DNA of 12,182 nucleotides from an uncultured Streptomyces sp. (GTDB taxonomy: Bacteria > Actinomycetota > Actinomycetes > Streptomycetales > Streptomycetaceae), in the NCBI GenBank assembly GCA_946480485.1, contig CAMLJW010000120.1, forward strand, positions 1 to 12,182. Reading direction: 5' to 3'. Under the pieces are notes generated by a model, which searched no databases, had not been told where the DNA came from, and saw nothing but the letters and a program-made list of their open reading frames with translations. Both the position numbers and the translations under genes were made by a program. Position 1 is the first letter of the stretch, and each line of letters opens with the position of its first letter. Shown piece after piece: positions 6,478 through 12,182 of the stretch.

Positions 6478-6678
6478 CTATTCAGCGCGCGTCACAGCGT
6501 CCGGCGAGACGGCCCACTCACGACCGCCACCCTCGGGCCACACGAACGCCGTGGGCCTCTTTCGGCGCTCTCCGGGCGGGTCGCTGGGGTCCTCCCATAC
6601 GGGGTCCACATCGCGCAGAATTCCGACCCGTCCCGAACTGCCCCTCACCCGCTGCCCGATGTCCTCCCGCGTGACCAT
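6478..6678 (-). CDS. Small hypothetical protein typical of actinobacterial mobile elements
   Basis: A 66-residue protein beginning MVTREDIGQRVRGSSGRVG and ending REWAVSPDAVTRAE. The layout (an N-terminal SGRVGILRDV strand pair, a Pro-rich middle WEDPSDPP, then RPTAFVWPEGGGREW) looks like a compact beta-rich domain of the kind I associate with small cargo genes of Streptomyces integrative elements; no function is known to me. GAGGG lies 6 nt before the ATG. The ATG shares one base with the TGA of the preceding 18-codon frame, so the two are probably coupled. The frame extends upstream to 6873 but the start chosen has the ribosome-binding site and marks where protein-like sequence begins. Confidence 0.65.
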   Translation of the reverse strand: MVTREDIGQRVRGSSGRVGILRDVDPVWEDPSDPPGERRKRPTAFVWPEGGGREWAVSPDAVTRAE

Positions 6679-6734
6679 CAGTGGCCCTCGGGATGCTTCC
6701 GCATAAGGACGTTGCAGTCCGTGACCGTGGTCAT
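6678..6734 (-). CDS. 18-residue overlapping reading frame
   Basis: ATG at 6734 gives MTTVTDCNVLMRKHPEGH and a TGA overlapping the next ATG by one base. The ATG itself overlaps a TGA (6731-6733) ending another open frame, whose last residues are WIQGELANVRDRARAGAT. Codon-perfect start/stop overlaps on both sides suggest a small coupled operon. The preceding frame has no start codon after the integrase terminator, so it looks truncated. In the 18-residue frame, CTCRGD lies in phase just before the ATG, hinting that a longer protein once started upstream. Could be a short leader peptide or a remnant. Confidence 0.4.
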   Translation of the reverse strand: MTTVTDCNVLMRKHPEGH

Positions 6735-6783
6735 GTCGCCCCGGCACGTGCACGGTCCCGTACGTTCGCCAGCTCACCCTGGA

Positions 6784-6799
6784 TCCACCGATCGGTGGA
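6784..6799. promoter_or_regulatory. Perfect 16-bp palindrome
   Basis: TCCACCGATCGGTGGA reads the same on both strands. It lies 50 nt upstream of the 18-codon frame and downstream of the integrase terminator, a natural place for an operator of the small-gene operon. Both arms contain TCCAC, the same five bases as the attachment core, which may be coincidence. Confidence 0.45.
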
Positions 6800-6856
6800 C
6801 GCGAATCGCAGCGGGCACGAGATCGGCAGCCCGGAGTGGGCAGCGGGTATGGCGAA

Positions 6857-6886
6857 GGGCCCGCTCGGATCACTCCGAACGGGCCC
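6857..6886 (-). terminator. Terminator after the integrase gene
   Basis: GGGCCCGCTCGGA (6857-6869) and TCCGAACGGGCCC (6874-6886) pair at 12 of 13 positions around a TCAC loop, 21 nt beyond the integrase stop. Read on the plus strand it is followed by CTTCTTTT, so it may act in both directions. Confidence 0.75.
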
Positions 6887-6907
6887 CGAACTTCTTTTCA
6901 CCCGAGG

Positions 6908-8671
6908 TCACGCCACGTGGTCTCGCTCCACGTCACCAAGCCCCTCGGCGGCCCACGTGATCACTACTCGGTCCCCCTTCCAAGCCTTCCCTCTCACTGC
7001 CCGCTCGCGGGTCTCGGCCTTGCGAACGACCACCCGTGTGACGAACAGCTTGACCAACTCGCGCCGCGCGCTGAGGTCCGCCTTGGCCCACCATGTACCA
7101 GGTCCGATCGAGTCCCAGTCATCCTCGTCGTAGGTGTCACGCTCCAGCCAGGACGCAATGGGAAGCTCGGGGGTGTCCATGGCGGCCAGTGCGGCAATGC
7201 GTTCCTCGGCGGCCGCCATGCGGGCTTCCTGGTCGCTCACGGCCTTGGCGAATCGCCTCCGGCCGATCTCGTTGCCCATGTACGACGGCTGCATGTCGTA
7301 GAGCGTTTCCAGCGCCCGTGCGGCGTCGGCCCGGTCTGCTACCAGGGCGGCGCGTTCTTGGGCAGTCTCAGGCGCTTCCGTGGACTCTCCGAAGCGCTTC
7401 CGTGCCTCTTGCAAGATCAAGGCAACGTCATCGTCATCTTCGGCCGCGCCGATGATCGCGAAGATCCGCCGCGCCACGTAGTCGTCCAAGAGCGGTTGCG
7501 AGACGGCAGAGGTCCCCTTGTGCTGACCGGGGATCTCCAGGCCTGTAGGGCGTGAGCACCGGTACATGCTCTGCCGTACGTCGCTGCGGACTGCTGCCGA
7601 CGACTTCATGGAGCGTCCGCACTCGCAGTGCAGCAGCCCGATCGACGTGAGCAGGTTGCGGGATGTGCCGTCCCACTTACGGGCCGACCGTACCTTGATC
7701 CACTCTTGGAGCTGCCACCAGTCGGCGGGGGCGAGGATGGGGTCCCACGCGGTCACGGGCTCCCCGTGCTCGTCGCGCACAATCCGGTACTCGGCAACGG
7801 TGTTGGTACGCGTGCCGTCCTCACGGAGCTTGTAGACCGCCTCTGTGCGGTACCCGGCAAGGGCCGGGTCGTTGAGAATGCGTGTGAGGGTGTTCGCCCG
7901 CCATCCGCTGTTCGCGTGCGCCTTCCCCTTTGAAGCGCCCCTAGTCGGGACTCCGTCCCTGTTGAGCTTGGCCGTGATCCATCCGATTGAGCCGGGCACC
8001 ACCCGTCCCTCGCCGAGCTTGGCCGGGGCGGGGTTCTCCTTGTGGTACTTGATGAGAGCCCACACGTCCCGGATCACGTCGGCCTCGTCGGGACGGGTCG
8101 TGAGCGTCTGCACCACGATGGGACGGCCGTCCGCAGTGTGGCGCGTCTCGGGAGTGAGGTTGCGCCCGTACGGGGCAGTTCCGCCGATGTATCCGCCTGC
8201 CTCTTTGGCGAGTTGCTTGGCGCCGTAGACCGCAGCGCTGCGGTTCTTGCTTTCGTTGTGGGCGGCGTCAAGGCGCATGATCAGGTGGATCAGGTCCATG
8301 AGATTGCCCTTGCGGAACTCCCCCTCGGTGACACTGACGATCGTGACACCGAGGTTCAACAGCTCCGTGACGACAGGGATGGCGTCCAGCGGCTCCATGC
8401 GCGACAGGCGCGAAATGTAGTAGACGATGATCATGTTCACCCGACCGGCACGGCAGTCCTTGAGGAGACGCTCATAGGCCGGGCGTTCCTTGCCGTTGAA
8501 CGCCGAGATTCCTATGTCCTCGTAGTGGCCGACCCATTGCAGGTCGGCCCCGGCCGCCTTCCGTCGATCCGCTTCGCCCTTGTTCGCAGCGCGCTGCGTG
8601 GCGGGGCTTGCTTCGCTCTTGTTGGCGCGCGCGGCCGACTGCCGTTCGTACCCGGCTGCGTGGATGCTCAT
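6908..8671 (-). CDS. int: Large serine integrase, phiC31 family
   Basis: Site-specific recombinase joining attP and attB through a phosphoserine intermediate. From the ATG at 8671 it has 587 residues (phiC31 Int, 605). The catalytic domain has YERQS with Ser12, the phiC31 position; IIVYYISRLSR with Arg88 and Arg91; and MDLIHLIMRLDAAHNES. Then come the recombinase domain (GGYIGGTAPYG, VPTRG), the zinc ribbon, a coiled-coil-like region (about 405-500), and a C-terminal strand region. Ribbon ligands C349, C351 and C372 are present, but the fourth reads GTSAVS (Ser388) where phiC31 has GTCNVS. In-frame GTG 8704 and ATG 8698 would add VVTG upstream, as in the longer phiC31 annotation; 8671 is preferred because AGGAG lies 11 nt upstream as in phiC31. 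It is co-oriented with kynA, and a hairpin follows. Confidence 0.95.
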   Translation of the reverse strand: MSIHAAGYERQSAARANKSEASPATQRAANKGEADRRKAAGADLQWVGHYEDIGISAFNGKERPAYERLLKDCRAGRVNMIIVYYISRLSRMEPLDAIPVVTELLNLGVTIVSVTEGEFRKGNLMDLIHLIMRLDAAHNESKNRSAAVYGAKQLAKEAGGYIGGTAPYGRNLTPETRHTADGRPIVVQTLTTRPDEADVIRDVWALIKYHKENPAPAKLGEGRVVPGSIGWITAKLNRDGVPTRGASKGKAHANSGWRANTLTRILNDPALAGYRTEAVYKLREDGTRTNTVAEYRIVRDEHGEPVTAWDPILAPADWWQLQEWIKVRSARKWDGTSRNLLTSIGLLHCECGRSMKSSAAVRSDVRQSMYRCSRPTGLEIPGQHKGTSAVSQPLLDDYVARRIFAIIGAAEDDDDVALILQEARKRFGESTEAPETAQERAALVADRADAARALETLYDMQPSYMGNEIGRRRFAKAVSDQEARMAAAEERIAALAAMDTPELPIASWLERDTYDEDDWDSIGPGTWWAKADLSARRELVKLFVTRVVVRKAETRERAVRGKAWKGDRVVITWAAEGLGDVERDHVA

Positions 8672-8698
8672 GCCTGTGACCACTCCTGGCGGACTCAT

Positions 8699-8727
8699 GG
8701 CCACACGTTACGTGACTTCACGTGGCC
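8699..8727. promoter_or_regulatory. Nested palindrome at integrase start and element end
   Basis: GGCCAC (8699-8704) pairs with GTGGCC (8722-8727), and inside lies ACGTGA-CT-TCACGT (8710-8723), a perfect 6-bp inverted repeat. It covers the new kynA stop codon, the upstream in-frame integrase start codons and part of the left attP arm. A repressor or the integrase itself could bind here. Confidence 0.5.
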
Positions 8728-9569
8728 AATGTGCGAGAGCTCCACAGTTCCGGGAACACGTTCATCTGCGCGCGCTTCTCCAGCCAGGCCACCCCGGCGG
8801 AGCCGCCCGTACCGGCCTTCGCGCCCATCGCCCGCCGGGTCGCCACCAAGTGGTCGTTGCGCCAGCGCCACACCAGCTCGGCGACATCGGTCAACGCCTC
8901 GCCGAGCCGGGCGAGGCAGGCGCTCTCGTCGCCCGCGTACAGAGCCGTCCACACGGCCTCCACCTCGGCGGACGGCTCGTAGCGCAACGAGACGTCGCGC
9001 TCCACCACAGACCGAGGAATCGCACACCCGCGCCGCGCGAGCAGCCGCAACACCTCGTCGTACAGGCTCGGTTCGCGCAGCGCCTTCTCCAGCTCGGCGT
9101 GCACACGAGGCGCCCCCCGGTGCGGCACGAGCATGGACGCGGACTTCTCGCCGAGCAGGAACTCCATACGCCGGTACATCGCGGACTGGAAGCCGGAGCC
9201 CTCCCCGAGGGCGTTCCGGTACGAGTTGAACTGCGCAGGCGTCAGCCGGCCGAGCGGCTTCCAGGAGGCGTTCAGCGCCTCCAGCTCGCGTACCGACCGC
9301 TTCAGCGCGGCCACCGCGACCGGCACGTCATCGCCGCGCAGCGCGCGCGCCGCCGTCTCCCACTCATGGACGATCACGGTGAACCACAGCTCCATGACCT
9401 GCGTCGTGACCAGGAAGACCATCTCTCCGGGATCATCGGAAAGGGTGTGCTGGAGGTGCGTGAGGACGTCGGCCTGGACATAGTCCTCGTACGGTGTGGT
9501 GCCGTGGAAATCGAGATGCGGAGTCTCGGGCTCGTGCGCCTCTTCAGCTTGAGGAGCCTGTTGCGACAT
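8718..9569 (-). CDS. kynA: Tryptophan 2,3-dioxygenase with element-encoded C-terminus
   Basis: Cytoplasmic heme enzyme opening the indole ring of L-tryptophan to N-formylkynurenine, first step of the route completed by the hydrolase and kynU. The 283-residue protein has LDFHGTTPYEDYVQ, the substrate-pocket helix FLVTTQVMELWF (Thr where many TDOs have an active-site His), the SYRNALGEGSGFQS signature with Arg118, a probable heme ligand His240 in RWRNDHLVATRR, and the GTGGS loop at 253-257. The last residues after FPELW (272-276) are SSRTLAT, encoded by the inserted element; the chromosomal tail was TARSHV, still visible beside kynU. The catalytic core is unaffected, so activity probably survives. 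The ATG at 9569 has GGGAG about 7 nt upstream. Confidence 0.93.
   Translation of the reverse strand: MSQQAPQAEEAHEPETPHLDFHGTTPYEDYVQADVLTHLQHTLSDDPGEMVFLVTTQVMELWFTVIVHEWETAARALRGDDVPVAVAALKRSVRELEALNASWKPLGRLTPAQFNSYRNALGEGSGFQSAMYRRMEFLLGEKSASMLVPHRGAPRVHAELEKALREPSLYDEVLRLLARRGCAIPRSVVERDVSLRYEPSAEVEAVWTALYAGDESACLARLGEALTDVAELVWRWRNDHLVATRRAMGAKAGTGGSAGVAWLEKRAQMNVFPELWSSRTLAT
8722..8730. repeat. attP arm, left half
   Basis: GTGGCCAAT, partner of ATTAGCCAC at 5785-5793. Its outer end is 22 nt from the A of the TCCAC core at 8741-8745, the same as on the other side. Confidence 0.6.
8741..8745. other. Attachment-site core, kynA side
   Basis: TCCAC shared with 5768-5772. On the minus strand it includes the TGG codon for Trp276 in FPELW of kynA. 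Bases to the right are kynA; bases to the left belong to the element and encode the replacement tail SSRTLAT. Confidence 0.8.
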
Positions 9570-9764
9570 CGCCGTCTCCCGTGATTACTCAGGGTAGCGG
9601 TCCGCCCCTGCCGATTCCGACACGGGGGCCCCGGTCCCCACCCGGCATCTTCGGCAATGGTCGCGCGAAAAGGCAAGGCGAGCATGGCCGGGGACCGCCG
9701 TCACCGTCACCGGCGCGGTGGCCGGGCCGACCGGACACCGGCAACCGAGTGGCAGACTGCACGT

Positions 9765-10184
9765 ATGACGACGCACAAGAACCTCCTCGGTGGCCCCGAT
9801 CCGACCCGTCTTCCGGAGAACGAAGAGGCGTACCGCCTACTGGGCGAGGAGTCACTCGCTCCGGCCGAGGTCGCCGCCAGGTACCCGACCTTCTCCCTCG
9901 CCTGGGCGATGCTCGCCGACGACGCCTTCGAGGCGGGGCGGGTGATCGAGTCATACGCCTACGCCCGTACCGGCTACCACCGCGGCCTCGACGCTCTGCG
10001 CCGCAGTGGATGGAAGGGGCATGGCCCCATCCCCTGGAGTCACCGCGCCAACCGCGGGTTCCTGCGCTGCCTGGCCGCCCTGGCGCGCGCGGCCGAGGCG
10101 GTCAGCGAGAAGGAAGAGGCGGCACGCTGCTGGCAGTTCCTGCAGAACAGCGACACCGAGGCGTACGCCGAGCTGAAGCGCTAG
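9765..10184 (+). CDS. DUF3151 family protein
   Basis: A 139-residue conserved actinobacterial protein of unknown function. MTTHKNLLGGPDPTRLPEN opens it, followed by an all-helical region: EVAARYPTFSLAWAMLADDAF, SYAYARTGYHRGLDALRRSGWKGHGPIPW, NRGFLRCLAALARAAE, and a C-terminal ARCWQFLQNSD helix. The helices resemble a TPR-like array. The ATG at 9765 gives the family's normal length; the open frame extends 36 codons upstream but that part is Arg-rich and unlike protein. No Shine-Dalgarno is evident before the ATG, so the message could be leaderless. It is divergent from kynA and convergent with the transporter. Proximity of DUF3151, fba and purA is, from memory, also seen in mycobacteria. No signal peptide or membrane segment. 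Confidence 0.85.
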   Translation: MTTHKNLLGGPDPTRLPENEEAYRLLGEESLAPAEVAARYPTFSLAWAMLADDAFEAGRVIESYAYARTGYHRGLDALRRSGWKGHGPIPWSHRANRGFLRCLAALARAAEAVSEKEEAARCWQFLQNSDTEAYAELKR

Positions 10185-10320
10185 GTCCCGTTCCGAGTTT
10201 CGGGCCGGGCTCGCGGGGCGTGGCGCGCACGTTCGCCGCCTTGCCGAATGCCCCGGTCATGCGTTGTGGCTGCGCCATCTCCTCCGGGGCTCACCTGGGC
10301 AGGGGGCGCCACAGCGTGCT

Positions 10321-11868
10321 TCAGAGGCTGTCGGGCGGGCCCCCCGGCGGGCCGCCCTCCGCCTGCCCGTGCTCCAGTGGCCCGTCCCCCGGTCCTACGC
10401 CCTCCGTCTCCAGCGGCGGCGCCGTGACATACCCGTGCGTCTGACACTCGGGCCGCAGGCAGTCCGGTGCCGGTCGGCGCACCGTCGCGAAGGCGATCAC
10501 CGCGCCCACCACCAGGATTCCCGCACACAGCGGCATCGCCCGCCCGAACGCGTCGTCGAAGGCGTCCGCAGAGCGGTACGCCTCCTCCCCCATCCCCGCG
10601 AGCAGCGGCAGCGCCGCCACCGCGACAAGACCGGCCGCGCGGGCCGCCGCGTTGTTGATCCCGCTGGCCAGGCCCGCCCGCGCGGTGTCCACGGAGGCGA
10701 GCACGGTCGCGGTGAGCGGCGCGACCAGCGTCACCATGCCCAGGCCCAGCACGAGCAGCGCGGGCAGCACGTCCGGGAAGTACGACGCGTCCCTACCCAC
10801 CCGCAGCATCAGCAGCATCCCCACCGCGCACAGCAACGGGCCGGCGGTGAGGGGGATGCGTGGGCCGATGCGCTGGGCGAGTTCGCCGGAGCGCGCCGAC
10901 AGGAGCAGCATCAGGGCGGTGGTGGGCAGCAGCGCCGTACCGGCCCCCAGCGCCGAGTACCCGGAGACGACCTGCAGCTGGACCGCGGAGAGGAAGAAGA
11001 AGCCGCCGAAGGCCGCGTACACGCACAGGGTCACCACGTTGACCGCCGTGAACTGCCGGGACGCGAAGATGTCGAGCGGCATCATCGGATCGGGCCGCCG
11101 CCGCTCGACGTACACGAAACCGAGGCCCGCCACGACGCCCGCGACCGCCGCCCCGGCGACGACGAGGGAGCCGCCGCGGGCCTCGATGAGGGCGTAACTG
11201 ACCAGGCCGAGGGCGAGCGCGCCCAGGGCCGCGCCCAGTACGTCGAAGCCGCGCCCGTGGGCCTGCCCGTCCTTCGACTCCGGTACGTGACGCAGGGCGA
11301 TCGGCGCGCACAGCAGCGCGAGGGGGATGTTGATCAGGAACACCCAGCGCCAGCCGGGGCCGTCGACCAGCCAGCCACCCAGGAACGGGCCGACCGCCGC
11401 GCCGATGCCGCCGAACCCCGACCACAGGCCGACGGCCCTGCCCCGGTCGTCCGGGTGGAACGACGCCTGGATCAGGGCGAGCGAACCGGGGGTGAGCAGT
11501 GCGCCGCCGATGCCCTGGAGGGCGCGGGCGGCCACCAGCACCCCCGCGTTCGGTGCGAGCCCGCACAGCAGCGAAGCCGCCGCGAACCAGATCACCCCGA
11601 CGACGAAGACCTTCCGCCGCCCGAACCGGTCGCCCAGGGCGCCGCCCAGGAGGATCAGGCCGGCGAGGGTGAGCATGTACGCGTTGACGGTCCACTGGAG
11701 GGCGGTCAGGTCCGCGTCCAGGTCGCGGCCGATGCGCGGCAGCGCGACGTTCACCACCGTCGAGTCCACCATCGCCATGCTTGAACCGAGCACCGTGGTC
11801 AGCAGAACCCACTTCCCCGCGCGGGTGGAGATCCTCACGGCCGTGTTCTGCTGCGGAGGGGCAGCCAT
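10321..11868 (-). CDS. MFS drug-efflux transporter, DHA2 (14-TM) family
   Basis: A 515-residue integral membrane protein of the EmrB/QacA type, expected to export drugs or metabolites using the proton gradient. TM1 carries MVDSTVVNVALPRIGRDL, the DHA2 signature; motif A is GGALGDRFGRRK (75-86); motif C, GGIGAAVGPFLGG (153-165), marks antiporters. Further hydrophobic segments follow throughout, ending near AGILVVGAVIAFATVRR, with a hydrophilic tail rich in Gly, Pro and Glu. The ATG at 11868 is taken because the upstream frame is Arg/Ser/Pro-rich, lacks membrane features and overlaps the fba terminator and coding region. The ribosome-binding site is weak. The gene lies 61 bp after fba but behind its terminator. 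The substrate cannot be told; no regulator gene is adjacent. Confidence 0.9.
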   Translation of the reverse strand: MAAPPQQNTAVRISTRAGKWVLLTTVLGSSMAMVDSTVVNVALPRIGRDLDADLTALQWTVNAYMLTLAGLILLGGALGDRFGRRKVFVVGVIWFAAASLLCGLAPNAGVLVAARALQGIGGALLTPGSLALIQASFHPDDRGRAVGLWSGFGGIGAAVGPFLGGWLVDGPGWRWVFLINIPLALLCAPIALRHVPESKDGQAHGRGFDVLGAALGALALGLVSYALIEARGGSLVVAGAAVAGVVAGLGFVYVERRRPDPMMPLDIFASRQFTAVNVVTLCVYAAFGGFFFLSAVQLQVVSGYSALGAGTALLPTTALMLLLSARSGELAQRIGPRIPLTAGPLLCAVGMLLMLRVGRDASYFPDVLPALLVLGLGMVTLVAPLTATVLASVDTARAGLASGINNAAARAAGLVAVAALPLLAGMGEEAYRSADAFDDAFGRAMPLCAGILVVGAVIAFATVRRPAPDCLRPECQTHGYVTAPPLETEGVGPGDGPLEHGQAEGGPPGGPPDSL

Positions 11869-11884
11869 ACCCGGAGCATACGGA

Positions 11885-11917
11885 AGGGTCCGGCCCTCCG
11901 ACGGACGACCGGACCCT
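11885..11917 (-). terminator. Terminator after fba
   Basis: AGGGTCCGG (11885-11893) and CCGGACCCT (11909-11917) form a perfect 9-bp stem with a 15-nt loop, 12 nt beyond the fba stop. Confidence 0.8.
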
Positions 11918-11929
11918 GCCGAAGAGCGA

Positions 11930-12182
11930 CTACTTGATCTTCGTGCCCGTGGAGCGCAGGTTCGCGCAGGCCTCGGTGACGCGCTTGGCCATCGACGCCT
12001 CGGCGAGCTTGCCCCAGGTTCGGGGGTCGTAGGTCTTCTTGTCGCCGACCTCACCGTCGACCTTCAGGACGCCGTCGTAGTTGGTGAACATGTGGCCGGC
12101 GACCGGGCGGGTGAACGCGTACTGGGTGTCGGTGTCGACGTTCATCTTCACCACGCCGTACGACACCGCCTCGCGGATCTCC
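11930..12182 (-). CDS. fba: Fructose-bisphosphate aldolase class II, C-terminal part
   Basis: Only the last 83 codons are in the window; the gene enters from the right edge. The frame reads EIREAVSYGVVKMNVDTDTQ, then YAFTRPVAGHMFTNYDGVLK and ends ACANLRSTGTKIK. KMNVDTDTQ is the phosphate-binding strand and loop of the class II (zinc-dependent) aldolases, and the tail matches long-chain actinobacterial Fba. The enzyme reversibly cleaves fructose 1,6-bisphosphate to dihydroxyacetone phosphate and glyceraldehyde 3-phosphate in glycolysis and gluconeogenesis. The stop is TAG at 11930-11932, followed by a clear terminator. The zinc ligands and N-terminal region lie outside the window. Confidence 0.92.
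   Translation of the reverse strand, partial: EIREAVSYGVVKMNVDTDTQYAFTRPVAGHMFTNYDGVLKVDGEVGDKKTYDPRTWGKLAEASMAKRVTEACANLRSTGTKIK

Larger units (their letters stand above)
5768..8745 (-). mobile_element. Small serine-integrase element inserted in the 3' end of kynA
   Basis: Bounded by the shared core TCCAC at 5768-5772 and 8741-8745, giving 2,973 bp from core to core. Evidence for the boundaries: removing the interval joins FPELW of kynA in frame to TARSHV-stop beside kynU and restores an 8-bp kynA/kynU overlap. Joining the inner ends gives an attP-like site with arms symmetric about the core. The cargo is a phiC31-family integrase, its terminator, overlapping minus-strand reading frames of 18 and 66 codons, one possible plus-strand gene of 80 residues, and zinc-ribbon debris. 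No phage structural, replication or transfer gene and no recognisable recombination directionality factor is present. It may be the collapsed remainder of a larger prophage or integrative element, or a naturally minimal one. Confidence 0.85.

Noticed and set aside
5768..8745. Long direct repeats at the element ends, as with tyrosine integrases at tRNA genes
   Set aside because: Only five bases are shared, as expected for a large serine integrase, and no tRNA gene is present.
8042..9229. 395-codon plus-strand frame
   Set aside because: Antisense to int and kynA across the element boundary; low-complexity Arg/Ser product.
10251..10289. Inverted repeat CCCCGG / CCGGGG between DUF3151 and the transporter
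   Set aside because: Only six pairs with a 27-nt loop in GC-rich DNA; too weak to call a terminator.
10264..11784. 506-codon plus-strand frame
   Set aside because: Antisense to the MFS transporter, composed of Arg, Gln, His and Gly; the transporter frame has clear membrane motifs.
11869..12054. N-terminal extension of the MFS transporter
   Set aside because: Crosses the fba terminator and coding sequence and lacks membrane or family features.
1..12182. CRISPR arrays, rRNA or tRNA genes
   Set aside because: No spaced identical repeats and no tRNA or rRNA sequence were seen; the 18-bp repeats at 2876-3059 are in-frame coding repeats.

Overview
The window comes from a high-GC actinobacterium, almost certainly a Streptomyces. 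Coding regions have strongly GC-biased third positions. PurA, KynU, KynA and the class II fructose-bisphosphate aldolase tail all read as streptomycete versions, and the integrase belongs to the phage phiC31 family. No organism name can be read from the sequence.

Layout. (1) 1-656, minus strand: an AAA15/RloA-type ATPase that has lost its middle, overlapping by one base an RloB-family gene that runs off the left edge; this looks like a damaged two-gene defence cassette. (2) 722-3267: purA (adenylosuccinate synthetase) with its terminator, a 186-bp divergent intergenic region rich in hairpins, and a diacylglycerol-kinase-like protein that lacks the catalytic glycine-rich motif and carries a Gly/Ser repeat insert. 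(3) 3430-9569, minus strand: the kynurenine route from tryptophan to anthranilate, made of kynA (tryptophan 2,3-dioxygenase), kynU (kynureninase) and an HGGxW alpha/beta-hydrolase that fits kynurenine formamidase. (4) A 2,973-bp serine-integrase element sits inside this operon between kynA and kynU. (5) 9765-12182: a DUF3151 protein, a 14-TM DHA2-type MFS transporter, and the 3' end of fba with its terminator.

The most interesting part is the inserted element. Its ends can be placed at a shared 5-bp core, TCCAC, at 5768-5772 and 8741-8745. Joining the two flanks at this core restores an uninterrupted kynA ending in W-TARSHV-stop, whose stop codon overlaps the kynU start in ATGTCTGA. Joining the two inner ends gives an attP-like site with arms GTGGCCAAT and ATTAGCCAC equidistant from the core. 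The element therefore entered at the conserved C-terminal FPELW codon of kynA, replaced the last six residues with seven of its own (SSRTLAT), and separated two translationally coupled genes by about 3 kb. Besides the integrase it holds only very small reading frames and debris, so it is either a collapsed prophage/integrative element or an unusually small one. The integrase has Ser where phiC31 has its fourth zinc-ribbon cysteine, which may matter for whether the element still moves.

The minus-strand kyn genes probably formed one unit for converting tryptophan to anthranilate. The integrase now lies in the same orientation directly behind kynA, so readthrough from the kynA promoter could express it. 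purA, DUF3151 and fba are chromosomal housekeeping neighbours, so the accessory material is limited to the RloA/RloB remnant and the integrase element.
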